DNA from: Tissierellia bacterium
GTDB lineage: Bacteria > Bacillota > Clostridia > Tissierellales > Tepidimicrobiaceae
Direction of reading: 5' to 3'
DNA length: 64,000 nt
Assembly (NCBI GenBank): GCA_012735215.1
Contig: JAAYHX010000023.1
Span: forward strand, 186,001 to 250,000
Shown: positions 17,518-26,978 of the stretch, one piece after another
Position numbering within the stretch: position 1 is the first letter of the stretch
Layout: the number at the start of each line of letters is the position of its first letter
Notes under the pieces: model-generated
Databases searched by the model: none
Told to the model about the DNA's origin: nothing
Seen by the model: the letters and a program-made list of their open reading frames with translations, nothing else
Position numbers and translations under genes: made by a program

Positions 17518-17940
17518 ATGTATTCAGAGAAGGTAATGGAACACTTTAGAAATCCAAGAAATGTAGGAGAAATAGAGGATGCAGATGGTGTTGGAGTAGT
17601 TGGGAATCCAAGATGTGGAGATATAATGAAAATGTATTTAAAAATTGAAGATGGGATTATTGTTGATGTAAAGTTTAAAACCTTTGGTTGTGGTTCTGCT
17701 ATAGCTTCATCAAGTATGGCTACTGAGTTAATTAAAGGCAAAACTATAGAAGAAGCAATGAAGATTACAAATAAAGCTGTAGCTGAAGCTTTGGATGGAT
17801 TGCCACCTGTAAAGATGCATTGCTCTGTTTTAGCAGAACAAGCCATTAAATCAGCTTTGCAAGATTATTCAAAGAAACACAATGTCCACATAGAAGGATT
17901 GGAGGATTTTGAACCAACAGATCCTCATGATCATGAATAA
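17518..17940 (+). CDS. iscU: Fe-S cluster scaffold IscU/NifU N-terminal type
   Basis: The 140-residue scaffold protein carries the three cluster-binding cysteines C33 (NPRCGD), C58 (FGCGSA) and C102 (MHCSVLA). It has a His/Asp-rich tail (DPHDHE). It receives sulfur from the IscS encoded directly upstream. Clostridial loci of this type often continue with mnmA; here a PRC-barrel gene follows instead. Confidence 0.93.
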   Translation: MYSEKVMEHFRNPRNVGEIEDADGVGVVGNPRCGDIMKMYLKIEDGIIVDVKFKTFGCGSAIASSSMATELIKGKTIEEAMKITNKAVAEALDGLPPVKMHCSVLAEQAIKSALQDYSKKHNVHIEGLEDFEPTDPHDHE

Positions 17941-18063
17941 TTATATTGGGTTTGAGCCCCTCTAATAATTGTAATATCTAAACAAAAATGGATATATGCA
18001 ATTTAAATATTTATATATATTTGAGATAAAATATTATTATAGCAATGGAAGAGGGGTATGAAA

Positions 18064-18549
18064 GTGATAAGGTATAAAAAGTTACTAACCTTAAAGATCC
18101 TTGACAGGGATACAAGGGAGCCTATTGGAAAAATTGAGGAAATAATATGTTCCGATGATTTCAAAAAAGTTGATTACTTGGTCATAAAGAATGGGAATCT
18201 TATTAAGAATAAGGCCATTATAAGATTCGATGATATTCATTTTATAAATAAGGATCAGGTAGTGTATATTAAGGCTGCTAATGATCTGGATGACAAAATG
18301 GAAAGAAACATTTCTAGTGAAAAAGAGGGTTCAAAATTATTTAACAAAGAGATCATAGATGAAAATGAGGAATGTATTGGATATGTTAGAGATATAGTAA
18401 TAAATAAGGATAATGGAAAAATTGAAGGATTCATTATAACAGAAGGAATATTTGAGGACCTGATAAAGGGAAGAAATTATTTACCTCTCCTTGATGATAC
18501 TATTATTGATGATAAGGCAATTAGTATTAGAAGTAATATATTAATATAA
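18064..18549 (+). CDS. PRC-barrel domain protein
   Basis: The 161-residue protein contains two PRC-barrel-like repeats, about residues 5-75 and 90-155, each with the pattern of a conserved (D/E)xxxxIGxxxEI turn (REPIGKIEEI and ECIGYVRDIV). These domains usually bind RNA or protein partners; the function is unknown. I prefer the GTG at 18064 because the GAGGGG box is 7 nt upstream, while the ATG at 18058 lies only 1 nt from it. It precedes a YtxH-like gene and an AI-2E permease. Confidence 0.7.
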   Translation: MIRYKKLLTLKILDRDTREPIGKIEEIICSDDFKKVDYLVIKNGNLIKNKAIIRFDDIHFINKDQVVYIKAANDLDDKMERNISSEKEGSKLFNKEIIDENEECIGYVRDIVINKDNGKIEGFIITEGIFEDLIKGRNYLPLLDDTIIDDKAISIRSNILI

Positions 18550-18639
18550 TTTTACAAAATTATCTAAGCTTGCAAAAAATATATAGGATTAAATAATAAA
18601 CAAGTGAAGAAAATATTAGATATAATAGTAAAGGAGAGG

Positions 18640-18816
18640 ATGCAATTGAAGAAAGACAGAATAAGAAATGGTGCGATAATTGGAAGTATGGTAGGATTGT
18701 CAGTTGGAATGCTTGTTGCTAGTAATATGAAAAATGATCCTAGAAGAAAAATTATGAAAACAGCTAGAAAAGCAAAGTCAACTTTAGTAAATGGTATTAG
18801 TTCAATGTTGGGATAG
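18640..18816 (+). CDS. Small YtxH-like membrane protein
   Basis: The product is about 58 residues, with a basic N-terminus, one glycine-rich membrane segment (GAIIGSMVGLSVGMLVAS) and a basic C-terminal helix, as in YtxH/Gvp-like small proteins. The start may be ATG 18640 or TTG 18646, both close to AAGGAGAGG; a longer frame from GTG 18604 lacks a good ribosome binding site. Its function is not known. Confidence 0.6.
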   Translation: MQLKKDRIRNGAIIGSMVGLSVGMLVASNMKNDPRRKIMKTARKAKSTLVNGISSMLG

Positions 18817-18835
18817 ACCCATGGGTCTATCCCAA
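18808..18835. repeat. 28-bp perfect palindrome
   Basis: Positions 18808-18835 are fully self-complementary, with the centre in cccatggg. It covers the stop codon of the small membrane protein gene. There is no T-run on either strand, so it is not a typical intrinsic terminator. Confidence 0.7.
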
Positions 18836-18859
18836 AATAAAGATATGGTGATAAGGGAT

Positions 18860-20050
18860 ATGAACATACAGATTTCTTTTTTTAATAGGGGATTGATTTT
18901 ATTAGTTTTTATTATTTTGATTTTATTGATTTATTATTTGATACATATAGGTAACCGGTTTATTGACGAAGATAAGAGAATTAAGATTAGCAGAAAAAGG
19001 GCAATACAGTTACTGATAATAGCCTTGTCGGTTTATATATTATATTTTTCGATTCAGAGATTTGAAATTATATCAAATCTATTGTTTACAGTTATTATAT
19101 CCCTCATTTTTTCCTATTTATTGAATCCCATAATAAATTATATGGAAAAACGAGGCCTGTCTAGGAGCTTAGGTATCATAATATTATATGTAGCTATCTT
19201 AGGTATCTTTGCAGCTATTTCAATATCCTTCGTACCTAGACTGAGCAGGGAGCTGAAAGAAGTAATTGTTGTATTGCCTGATTATTTTAATAGGATGACT
19301 GACTTTTTTAAAGACCTATACGATAAGTATTATAACTTAGACACTATAGCACCTTTACTTGAAAATTTTGAAGGCATAGTATACGATAATCTAAATAAAC
19401 TGCAAAAAGTATTGCTTGAAAATATGAGTAAGATATTTACTAGTGTAGGAAGTTTAATCAATAGAATAATCAGCTTAGTTCTAATACCAATATTAACTTT
19501 TTATTTCTTAAAGGATAAGGACAAACTGCTCAATAGGGCTTATCTTACAATACCAAAGAGAAATAGACCAGAAGTAAAAGAGCTGCTAATTGAAATAGAC
19601 AAGTCTTTAAGTCAATTTGTAAGGGGAAGACTTATATTAGCAATCTATGTGGGAATTGCTACAACAATTGTCTTGTTGATTCTTAATATAAATTTTGCAG
19701 TTGTAATTGGACTGCTTACTGGAATAGCAGACATTATACCATACTTTGGACCATTTCTGGGCTTTTTGCCAGCAGTAATCTTCGCATTTTTGGATAGTGT
19801 ATCCAAGGGTATATGGGTTGCTATAATATTCGTCCTGATCCAGTGGGTTGAAAACAATGTATTAGCACCTAAAATTATTGGTGAAAGTACAGGACTCCAT
19901 CCTATTACTGTCTTGTTAGGTATTATAATAGCTGGAAACTTATATGGGGTACTGGGGATGATATTTGTTATTCCATTAGTTTCAATCTTAAAAATACTTA
20001 TTGGCTTCTTTCTTGATAAGATTAGAAGGAAAAAGTTAATCAATAAGTAG
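18860..20050 (+). CDS. AI-2E family transporter (PerM/YdgG-like)
   Basis: The roughly 396-residue membrane protein has about eight hydrophobic segments and the family's C-terminal signature (IADIIPYFGPFLGFLPA and VENNVLAPKIIGE). Members export small molecules or act as Na+/H+ antiporters; the substrate here is unknown. The start is uncertain: ATG 18860 follows AAGGG, with ATG 18845 as an alternative. It precedes a fresh promoter for alaS. Confidence 0.85.
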   Translation: MNIQISFFNRGLILLVFIILILLIYYLIHIGNRFIDEDKRIKISRKRAIQLLIIALSVYILYFSIQRFEIISNLLFTVIISLIFSYLLNPIINYMEKRGLSRSLGIIILYVAILGIFAAISISFVPRLSRELKEVIVVLPDYFNRMTDFFKDLYDKYYNLDTIAPLLENFEGIVYDNLNKLQKVLLENMSKIFTSVGSLINRIISLVLIPILTFYFLKDKDKLLNRAYLTIPKRNRPEVKELLIEIDKSLSQFVRGRLILAIYVGIATTIVLLILNINFAVVIGLLTGIADIIPYFGPFLGFLPAVIFAFLDSVSKGIWVAIIFVLIQWVENNVLAPKIIGESTGLHPITVLLGIIIAGNLYGVLGMIFVIPLVSILKILIGFFLDKIRRKKLINK

Positions 20051-20066
20051 AAGATAGATAAGTTGG

Positions 20067-20095
20067 TTGACAAAAGGAAAAGGATAAATTATAAT
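20067..20095 (+). promoter_or_regulatory. Consensus sigma-A promoter of alaS
   Basis: TTGACA (20067-20072), 17 nt, then TATAAT (20090-20095) form a perfect consensus. The expected start near 20102 is only about 20 nt before a terminator hairpin. Confidence 0.88.
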
Positions 20096-20120
20096 CCTGA
20101 TATAGATATGTGCTAGTTTA

Positions 20121-20147
20121 TCGTCCCTTTTTGGGACGAATTTTTTT
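20121..20147 (+). terminator. Terminator in the alaS leader
   Basis: A 7-bp stem (tcgtccc with gggacga, 20121-20127 and 20133-20139), loop of five T, is followed by seven T (20141-20147). It lies between the alaS promoter and start codon, so it should attenuate alaS or release an approximately 46-nt RNA. Confidence 0.8.
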
Positions 20148-20173
20148 AAAATCTACTCTAAGAGGTGAATAAG

Positions 20174-22813
20174 TTGAAAGATATGGGATTACACGAGATA
20201 AGAAGGGAATTTATAAACTTTTTCAAAGGGAAGAACCACTTAGCCTTGCCAAGTTTTCCCTTAGTGCCTAAGAACGATAAAAGTTTATTATTAATAAATG
20301 CGGGAATGGCCCCACTTAAACCATATTTTACTGGGGAAAAGGAACCACCAAGCAAAAGAGTTACAACATGTCAAAAATGTATTAGGACTGCAGATATAGA
20401 TAATGTAGGCAAAACTGCTAGACATGCTACATTTTTTGAAATGCTAGGGAATTTTTCTTTTGGGGATTACTTCAAAAAAGAATCTATTAAGTGGGCATGG
20501 GAGTTCTTAACAGAGGTTATGGAAATTCATGAAAAGGATCTATGGGTATCCGTATATGAAAAGGATGATGAATCCTATGATATATGGAACAAAATGATTG
20601 GTGTACCGGAAGAGAAGATAGTTAGACTAGGTAAGGAAGACAATTTTTGGGAGTTAGAGGTAGGACCATGCGGACCTTGTTCTGAAATATATGTAGATAG
20701 AGGAGAAAAGTACGGTTGTGGAAAGGACACATGTAAGCCAGGCTGTGACTGTGATAGATATATAGAAGTATGGAATCTGGTATTTACTCAGTTTGATAAA
20801 GATGAAGATGGCAATTATAATCCTCTACAAAATCCCAATATTGACACAGGTATGGGACTTGAGAGGATAGCTACTGTTATAGAAAAGGTAGACAATATAT
20901 TTGAAGTAAAGGAAATCAAAAAGATATTGGCAGCTGTTGAAAGGGAATCTGGAAAGACTTATGGTACAGATGAGAAAACAGATATTTCTATTAGAGTAAT
21001 TACTGACCACGTTAGAGCAATGACTTTTTTAGTTGCTGATGGAGTTTTGCCAAGTAATGAGGGTCGAGGATATGTCTTAAGAAGGCTTATAAGAAGGGCA
21101 GCAAGGCATGGGAAGCTACTAGGCATAGATAAGCCTTTCCTTGATAGAGTTGTTTCTATTGTAATTGATTCATGGCAAGTTGAATATCCTGAGTTAAAGG
21201 AAAACCAGTCTTACATCAAGAAAATAATTAATATAGAAGAGGATAAATTTCAGGAAACAATTCATCAAGGGTTGAACATATTAGAAGAGTATATTAATGA
21301 AATGAATAAGAATAAGATAAAGCTTTTAGATGGAGAAAAGGCCTTTAGACTTTATGATACCTATGGATTTCCACTGGATCTAACAAAAGAAATTTTGGAA
21401 GAAGAGGGCTTAATAGTGGATGAAGAAGGTTTTAATGATTACATGGAAAAACAAAGGGAGAAGGCTAGAACAGCAAGAGAAAAACTAACAGATTCAGGCT
21501 GGAAAAATACCAATGTGATAGATTTACAAGAAAAGTATAATACTGTTTTCAAGGGTTATGAAACTCTATCAACTGAATCAAAGGTAAATGGAATATTTGT
21601 GAATGGTAATCCTGTGAAAAAGATAAACACTGGGGAAGAAGGTCTATTGATATTAGATGAAACACCTTTCTATGCAGAAAAGGGAGGACAGGTAGCAGAT
21701 ATAGGATATATAGAAAAAGAAGGTTTTAGGGCTAGAGTGGTAAATACACAATATACAAAGGATGAGTCAATTGCACACTTTGTAAAAGTTGAGTTAGGTA
21801 ATATTAATGTTGGTGATGAAGTAGTGGCCATTGTGGATACAAGAAATAGGAAGGATATTATGAGAAACCACTCAGCTACCCACCTACTTCATAGGGCATT
21901 AAGAGATGTTTTAGGAGAACATGTAAATCAAGCTGGATCTCTGGTGGCTGCAGATAGATTGAGATTTGACTTTACTCATTATGAAGCTGTAACTGAGGAA
22001 CAGTTAAGCCAAATTGAAAGGATAGTTAACGAGAGAATACTAGAACAATTAGAAGTTAAGACCATAGAAACCTCTTTAGAGGAAGCAGAACAGCTTGGAG
22101 CAGTTGGCTTGTTTGAAGACAAGTACAAGGATAGGGTTAGAGTAGTGCAGATGGGAGACTATTCTAAAGAATTATGTGGTGGTACCCATGTTGACAATAC
22201 AGGTAATATAGGTATATTCAAGATATTAAGTGAATCTAGTATTGCATCAGGAGTAAGAAGGATTGAGGCAATTACCGGTAGGGCTGTATATGAGTATCTA
22301 TGTAAGCTAGAATCCAAATTAGGTAGCATTGCTAGCATGTTGAAAGTGGATAGAAACAACATAGTTTCAAAGGTTGAAAGCTTAGTTGATGAGTTAAAAT
22401 CTAAGGAAAAAGAAATAGAGCAATTAAAGAGTAAGATGGCTAGATCTATTGCTGATGACATTTTGAACAACAAGCAGAATGTAGATGGAATCAATTTGGT
22501 GGCTTACAAGATTGATAATTTGGATGCTAATAGCTTAAGAAATTTAGGAGATAATCTTAGGGATAGGTTAGGTTCTGGTGTAGTAGTCTTAGCTAGCATA
22601 ATTAATGACAAGATAAATTTCGTTGCTATGGTTACTAAGGATTTAGTAAACAAGGGTATTCATGCAGGAAACATAGTAAGAGAGGTTGCGAAAATTGCCG
22701 GTGGTGGCGGTGGTGGACGACCAGACATGGCACAAGCTGGAGGAAAGGACGTTACAAAGGTTGATGAAGCCTTAGATATAATACCTTCTATAATAAGAGA
22801 GCAGGTTAAATAA
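20174..22813 (+). CDS. alaS: Alanyl-tRNA synthetase
   Basis: This class II synthetase of about 879 residues charges tRNA-Ala. It has the catalytic core (MLGNFSFGDYFK region), the editing domain with zinc ligands in NHSATHLLH and ELCGGTHVDN, and a C-terminal DHHA1 domain with a run of six glycines. The likely start is TTG 20174, 6 nt after AGAGGTG; ATG 20183 and GTG 20165 are in frame. ireB follows after a terminator, as in many Firmicutes. Confidence 0.95.
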   Translation: MKDMGLHEIRREFINFFKGKNHLALPSFPLVPKNDKSLLLINAGMAPLKPYFTGEKEPPSKRVTTCQKCIRTADIDNVGKTARHATFFEMLGNFSFGDYFKKESIKWAWEFLTEVMEIHEKDLWVSVYEKDDESYDIWNKMIGVPEEKIVRLGKEDNFWELEVGPCGPCSEIYVDRGEKYGCGKDTCKPGCDCDRYIEVWNLVFTQFDKDEDGNYNPLQNPNIDTGMGLERIATVIEKVDNIFEVKEIKKILAAVERESGKTYGTDEKTDISIRVITDHVRAMTFLVADGVLPSNEGRGYVLRRLIRRAARHGKLLGIDKPFLDRVVSIVIDSWQVEYPELKENQSYIKKIINIEEDKFQETIHQGLNILEEYINEMNKNKIKLLDGEKAFRLYDTYGFPLDLTKEILEEEGLIVDEEGFNDYMEKQREKARTAREKLTDSGWKNTNVIDLQEKYNTVFKGYETLSTESKVNGIFVNGNPVKKINTGEEGLLILDETPFYAEKGGQVADIGYIEKEGFRARVVNTQYTKDESIAHFVKVELGNINVGDEVVAIVDTRNRKDIMRNHSATHLLHRALRDVLGEHVNQAGSLVAADRLRFDFTHYEAVTEEQLSQIERIVNERILEQLEVKTIETSLEEAEQLGAVGLFEDKYKDRVRVVQMGDYSKELCGGTHVDNTGNIGIFKILSESSIASGVRRIEAITGRAVYEYLCKLESKLGSIASMLKVDRNNIVSKVESLVDELKSKEKEIEQLKSKMARSIADDILNNKQNVDGINLVAYKIDNLDANSLRNLGDNLRDRLGSGVVVLASIINDKINFVAMVTKDLVNKGIHAGNIVREVAKIAGGGGGGRPDMAQAGGKDVTKVDEALDIIPSIIREQVK

Positions 22814-22840
22814 ATATTAGCTTTTTAGCTAATATTTATT
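22809..22840 (+). terminator. alaS terminator
   Basis: A 14-bp perfect AT-rich stem (22809-22822 with 22827-22840) overlaps the stop codon. The U-tract is poor. Confidence 0.65.
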
Positions 22841-22896
22841 TAACTACTGCATATTCTATGGAATATATGATATAAATATTATAGGGGGTGTTATGA

Positions 22897-23163
22897 ATGG
22901 ATAATAGGTTAAATGAAACTATGAAATTTGAGGCTTATATGGAAAAAGCCAGTGAAGTTAAGCAGATTATATTTACCGTTTATAATGCTTTGAAGGAGAA
23001 AGGTTACGATCCGGTAAATCAAATAATAGGATACATACTATCAGGCGATCCAACCTACATTACTAGTTATAATGATGCCAGAAGCTTGATAAGGAAAATT
23101 GAACGTGATGAGTTGCTGGAGGAAATATTGAGGAGCTATTTAGAAAATGAACTGAATGGTTAG
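22897..23163 (+). CDS. ireB: IreB family regulatory phosphoprotein (UPF0297)
   Basis: The 88-residue protein is of the DUF965/IreB family, whose Enterococcus member is phosphorylated by the Ser/Thr kinase IreK and lowers cephalosporin resistance. The conserved core [17 protein letters not shown] is present, with a Thr/Ser cluster before it. The usual Firmicute order alaS-ireB-ruvX is interrupted here by two genes. The start follows GGGGGTG. Confidence 0.92.
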   Translation: MDNRLNETMKFEAYMEKASEVKQIIFTVYNALKEKGYDPVNQIIGYILSGDPTYITSYNDARSLIRKIERDELLEEILRSYLENELNG

Positions 23164-23176
23164 GGGAGATCTTTAA

Positions 23177-25339
23177 GTGAAATCAACTAGAGTACCTACC
23201 TTATTGGTTGTAATTTTAATTGTAATGGTTTATATTAACGGGCCAGCTTTTGGACAAAGGGATTCACAAGTAAATAAAAATGTATATATGGTTATAGCCA
23301 ACCAGCTGTCTTTGTTGGATATAGAGAAAATGCCTAACCTTAAATCATTGATCCATGAGGGTAGCTTTGGATTAATGAATATTAGGGGATTAAATGGTTA
23401 CAATGGGGCAGAATGTTTTGCAACAATTAATGCTTCAAGCAAAACTTATGCTAGTAATATAAGTTCACAGTTTTATAATCTAGAGGGCGAGTATAAGGAC
23501 ATATATGAAACTAGGTTTGGAAGTTTCCATGGAGAGTATCAAGTAGGAAATATTGAAATTGGTAGATTGTATAATCAAAATGAGGACAATAAGTACGCCC
23601 CTTACATAGGAGCTTTAGGAGACAGTCTTCATAATAGTGGCTTGAAAACAGCGGTATATGGTAATAGCGATACTGATGAAGAAGCAATCAGATATGCTCC
23701 TTTGATACCAATGGATTCAAAGGGACTAGTAGATTATGGAAATATAGACAATGTTTTGATAGAAGATAAGGATTATCCATATGGATTAAGAACCGATTAT
23801 GAAAAGATATTAGGAGAGCTAGCAGAAAGTAAAAACAAAGCTTCATTAATTGTAATTGATACTGGAGACTTGAGCAGGCTTAATAGCTACAGTAGTTCTT
23901 TATCCAATGATGGGTTTCAAGAAAAAAGAGATATGATATTGAAGGACATTGATACCTTTATAGGTAATTTATTGGATGATATTGATAGAGAAAAATCCTT
24001 GTTAATGGTAATCAGTCCTAATAGTCCAGAGGAAAGGATAGATGAAAGTAAGCTGTCTCCAATTATTATATGGGGAAAGGATTATAAAAAGGGAACAGTA
24101 ACTTCATCTACTACAAACAGGATAGGGATTGTTACCAATTTAGATATTGCTTCAACCATTACTGATTTTTTAGATATACCAATGATAAAGACATCTGGTA
24201 ACGTAATGGAGCATATTGACGAAGATAATGTTTATGCACAGATAAATAGTATAAACTCTAGATTAAACTTAACTTCAAAAGTTAGGACTAAGACATTAAC
24301 AACCTATGGAATTATATCTGTTATTTTAATGGTACTGATATCATCTATTGTCTTGCTAAAATTAAAGATTGATAAACTAATGGGAAGTATTGTAGAAATC
24401 TCATTGATAATATTGTATAGTTTGCCATTAATATTTTTTGTTATTTCATTGTTCAATATAAATAGCATGATAAAGTTTATAATTAGCCTAGTGATTGCTA
24501 TTGCTGTATTTATTACTATAAGTATAAAATGTAGAAGAAAATTACTGTTATTTTTATTAACCTTTTTTTATTTTGTGTTAATTGTTATGGATATTGGAAC
24601 TAGCGGGATGATTAGCAAGTATTCTGTCCTAAGTCATGATCCAATTATTGGAGCCAGATATTTTGGTATAGGCAATGAGATGCTTGGACTATTTTTAGCT
24701 GTATCTATGTTAAGCTTAGGACTGCTTTACAATAGATTTAACAAAAAAACTATATTTATAATAATTATATTATCCCTAGTAGTATTAGTTGGCCATCCAA
24801 GATTAGGAGCAAATGTAGGAGGCTTAATTAGCTTTTTGGCTGCTGGACTTTATTTTTCTATAGAGTTATTTGAGAAAAAGTTAAATATGAAGAATTTAGT
24901 CCTAATTGGATTATCGATAGCTATTGCCATTGGCTTATTTGGATTTATAGATGTAAAAATCAATCAAAATCCTACTCATCTCGGAAGGCTCCTGTTACAA
25001 GTGAAGGATGAAGGACTTTTAATAGTGGAAAATGTAGTAGTAAGAAAATTGCTGATGAATGTAAAGTTGGTTGGGACATCTTTTTGGACAAAAGTTTTGT
25101 TGTGCAATATAGCAACTCATGCTATTTTATCAATTTTGTATAGAGATATGTTTAATAAGATTTTAGAAAAGGGAACCAAAATAGCATATCTAAGTTGCAT
25201 AGTTGGAAGCATTATAGGTTTTATTGCAAACGATTCAGGATTGATTTTATCCTCTATTGCAATAAATATGATCTCTATTTTCTTTTTATTTGTCCTAGTA
25301 AATAGTGGAGTATTATATAGAAAACAGGAAGTGGATTAG
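23177..25339 (+). CDS. Polytopic membrane protein with alkaline-phosphatase-like ectodomain
   Basis: The 720-residue protein begins with a signal or anchor segment (about 8-25), continues with an approximately 340-residue extracytoplasmic domain with alkaline phosphatase/sulfatase-like organisation, and ends with about 11 hydrophobic segments (from about 376). The first metal-ligand region, normally a strand ending in Asp, reads YMVIANQ, so the catalytic centre looks degenerate. The membrane half has conserved-looking polar motifs GARYFGIGNEM, GHPRLGANVGG and ANDSGL. A GTG start follows AGGGGAG. The function is unknown; its place between ireB and ruvX hints at an envelope role. Confidence 0.6.
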   Translation: MKSTRVPTLLVVILIVMVYINGPAFGQRDSQVNKNVYMVIANQLSLLDIEKMPNLKSLIHEGSFGLMNIRGLNGYNGAECFATINASSKTYASNISSQFYNLEGEYKDIYETRFGSFHGEYQVGNIEIGRLYNQNEDNKYAPYIGALGDSLHNSGLKTAVYGNSDTDEEAIRYAPLIPMDSKGLVDYGNIDNVLIEDKDYPYGLRTDYEKILGELAESKNKASLIVIDTGDLSRLNSYSSSLSNDGFQEKRDMILKDIDTFIGNLLDDIDREKSLLMVISPNSPEERIDESKLSPIIIWGKDYKKGTVTSSTTNRIGIVTNLDIASTITDFLDIPMIKTSGNVMEHIDEDNVYAQINSINSRLNLTSKVRTKTLTTYGIISVILMVLISSIVLLKLKIDKLMGSIVEISLIILYSLPLIFFVISLFNINSMIKFIISLVIAIAVFITISIKCRRKLLLFLLTFFYFVLIVMDIGTSGMISKYSVLSHDPIIGARYFGIGNEMLGLFLAVSMLSLGLLYNRFNKKTIFIIIILSLVVLVGHPRLGANVGGLISFLAAGLYFSIELFEKKLNMKNLVLIGLSIAIAIGLFGFIDVKINQNPTHLGRLLLQVKDEGLLIVENVVVRKLLMNVKLVGTSFWTKVLLCNIATHAILSILYRDMFNKILEKGTKIAYLSCIVGSIIGFIANDSGLILSSIAINMISIFFLFVLVNSGVLYRKQEVD

Positions 25340-25342
25340 TTT

Positions 25343-26290
25343 ATGGAAAGAGTGAGATTAGGAAACACTGATATTGAGGTTTCAAAACTTTGTTTTGGTT
25401 CTCTGACAATGACTCCAGCACAGGCAAATTTATCTATAAATGAAGGGGCAAATCTTATAAAATATGCTTATGCAAAGGGAATAAACTTCATAGATACTGC
25501 TGAATACTATGATAACTATCAGTATATTAAGGAAGCATTAAAGGATATTGATAGAGAGGATTATGTAATAGCTACTAAATGCTATTCCTATACCCGTGAT
25601 ATGGCTGCTGCAAGTTTGGATAAGGCATTGATGGAGTTAAATACCGATTATATAGATATTTTTATGTTGCATGAGCAGGAAAGCATATATACTCTTAAGG
25701 GTCATAAGGAAGCAATAGAGTATTTTCTTGAGGCAAAACAAAAGGGTAAGATTAGGGCTTTTGGCATATCAACCCATTATGTAGCAGGGGTACATGGTGC
25801 CAATGAACTGGATGAAGTAGAGGTAATACATCCTATAGTTAATATGGAGGGAATTGGCATACAGGATGGTACTATTTCAGATATGCTTGAAGCTGTTAAC
25901 AAGTCACACTCCTTGGGTAAAGGTATATATGGAATGAAACCCTTAGGTGGAGGTCATTTAATTAATAGATACGAAGAAGCTTTTAATTTTGTAAAGAAGA
26001 TAGACTACATCCATTCTATTGCTGTAGGTATGCAGTCCTTTGAAGAAGTTGATTGCAATGTTAGCATAATGGAAAATGGAAGTATTCCAGAAAGTCTTAT
26101 GTATGATTTAAGGAAGAAAAATAGAAAGTTGGTTATAGCAGATCATTGTGTAGGTTGCGGTAATTGTGTGAGCACATGTGGACATAATGGGATCCAATTA
26201 ATTGATGGAAGAGCTGTTCCAAATAGTGGTTGCATCTTATGTAGTTACTGTGCAAAGGTGTGTCCTGATTTCTGTATAAAAATAGTTTAA
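25343..26290 (+). CDS. Aldo/keto reductase with C-terminal 2x[4Fe-4S] ferredoxin domain
   Basis: The 315-residue protein has an aldo/keto reductase TIM barrel (RLGNTDIEVSKLCFG start, FIDTAEYYDN with the catalytic Tyr) to about residue 260. It then has a ferredoxin module with two cluster motifs, CVGCGNCVSTC and CILCSYCAKVC. Such fused enzymes are common in anaerobes and may exchange electrons with ferredoxin; the substrate is unknown. It begins 4 nt after the upstream gene and ends 13 nt before ruvX, so it is probably in one operon with both. Confidence 0.85.
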   Translation: MERVRLGNTDIEVSKLCFGSLTMTPAQANLSINEGANLIKYAYAKGINFIDTAEYYDNYQYIKEALKDIDREDYVIATKCYSYTRDMAAASLDKALMELNTDYIDIFMLHEQESIYTLKGHKEAIEYFLEAKQKGKIRAFGISTHYVAGVHGANELDEVEVIHPIVNMEGIGIQDGTISDMLEAVNKSHSLGKGIYGMKPLGGGHLINRYEEAFNFVKKIDYIHSIAVGMQSFEEVDCNVSIMENGSIPESLMYDLRKKNRKLVIADHCVGCGNCVSTCGHNGIQLIDGRAVPNSGCILCSYCAKVCPDFCIKIV

Positions 26291-26302
26291 GGTGAAAGAG
26301 TT

Positions 26303-26713
26303 ATGGAAAGAATTATGGGTTTAGATGTAGGAGATAAGACTATAGGTGTTGCAATTAGTGATCCAATGTTGATCACTGCCCAGGGCATAAAAACTATAAA
26401 AAGAGAGAGTAACAAGAAGGATATTGATGAGATAAGCAGTCTTGTAAAGGAGTATAATGTTACTAAAATTGTAGTTGGATTGCCTAAAAACATGAATAAT
26501 ACAATAGGGCCTCAAGGTGAAAAGGTAATAGATTTTGTAAATAAACTTAATAAAAAGGTCAATGTGGAAATCATATTTCAAGATGAAAGATTGACTACAG
26601 TTGCTGCTGAGAGAACCTTGATAGAAGGGAATATGAGTAGGAAAAAGAGGAAGAATGTAATAGATATGGTAGCTGCAACTTATATATTACAAACATATTT
26701 AGATAGAAGGTGA
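26303..26713 (+). CDS. ruvX: RuvX/YqgF, putative pre-16S rRNA nuclease
   Basis: The 136-residue RNase H-like protein has the family's [16 protein letters not shown] start with the first catalytic Asp, FQDERLTT in the middle and [11 protein letters not shown] at the end with the last acidic residue. Family members mature 16S rRNA 5' ends (YqgF). A DUF1292 gene follows 4 nt downstream. Confidence 0.92.
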   Translation: MERIMGLDVGDKTIGVAISDPMLITAQGIKTIKRESNKKDIDEISSLVKEYNVTKIVVGLPKNMNNTIGPQGEKVIDFVNKLNKKVNVEIIFQDERLTTVAAERTLIEGNMSRKKRKNVIDMVAATYILQTYLDRR

Positions 26714-26717
26714 TAAA

Positions 26718-26969
26718 ATGAATGAGATAATAACATTGTTAGATGAGCTGGGTAATAAAGTAGAGTTTGAATTAATTGCAACTTTTGGTTTAGATGAAAT
26801 GGAATACGCTGCCTTGATACCAGTTAATGATAATAACCCTATGACTTATCTATTGCGCATTGAATATGATGAAAATGGAGAGCTAGTATTGGTTACTATA
26901 GATGATCAAGAAGAATTTAGGGATGTTGTTGAAACTTATGAAGAGATAAGAAAAGAGAAATTGCAGTAA
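26718..26969 (+). CDS. DUF1292 (YrzB-like) protein
   Basis: The 83-residue acidic protein has the family pattern, with DELGNKVEFELIATF near the start and YAALIPV in the middle. It is usually encoded next to ruvX in Firmicutes, as here. The function is unknown. The start follows GAAGGTGAT. Confidence 0.85.
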   Translation: MNEIITLLDELGNKVEFELIATFGLDEMEYAALIPVNDNNPMTYLLRIEYDENGELVLVTIDDQEEFRDVVETYEEIRKEKLQ

Positions 26970-26978
26970 TTTCTTTGC

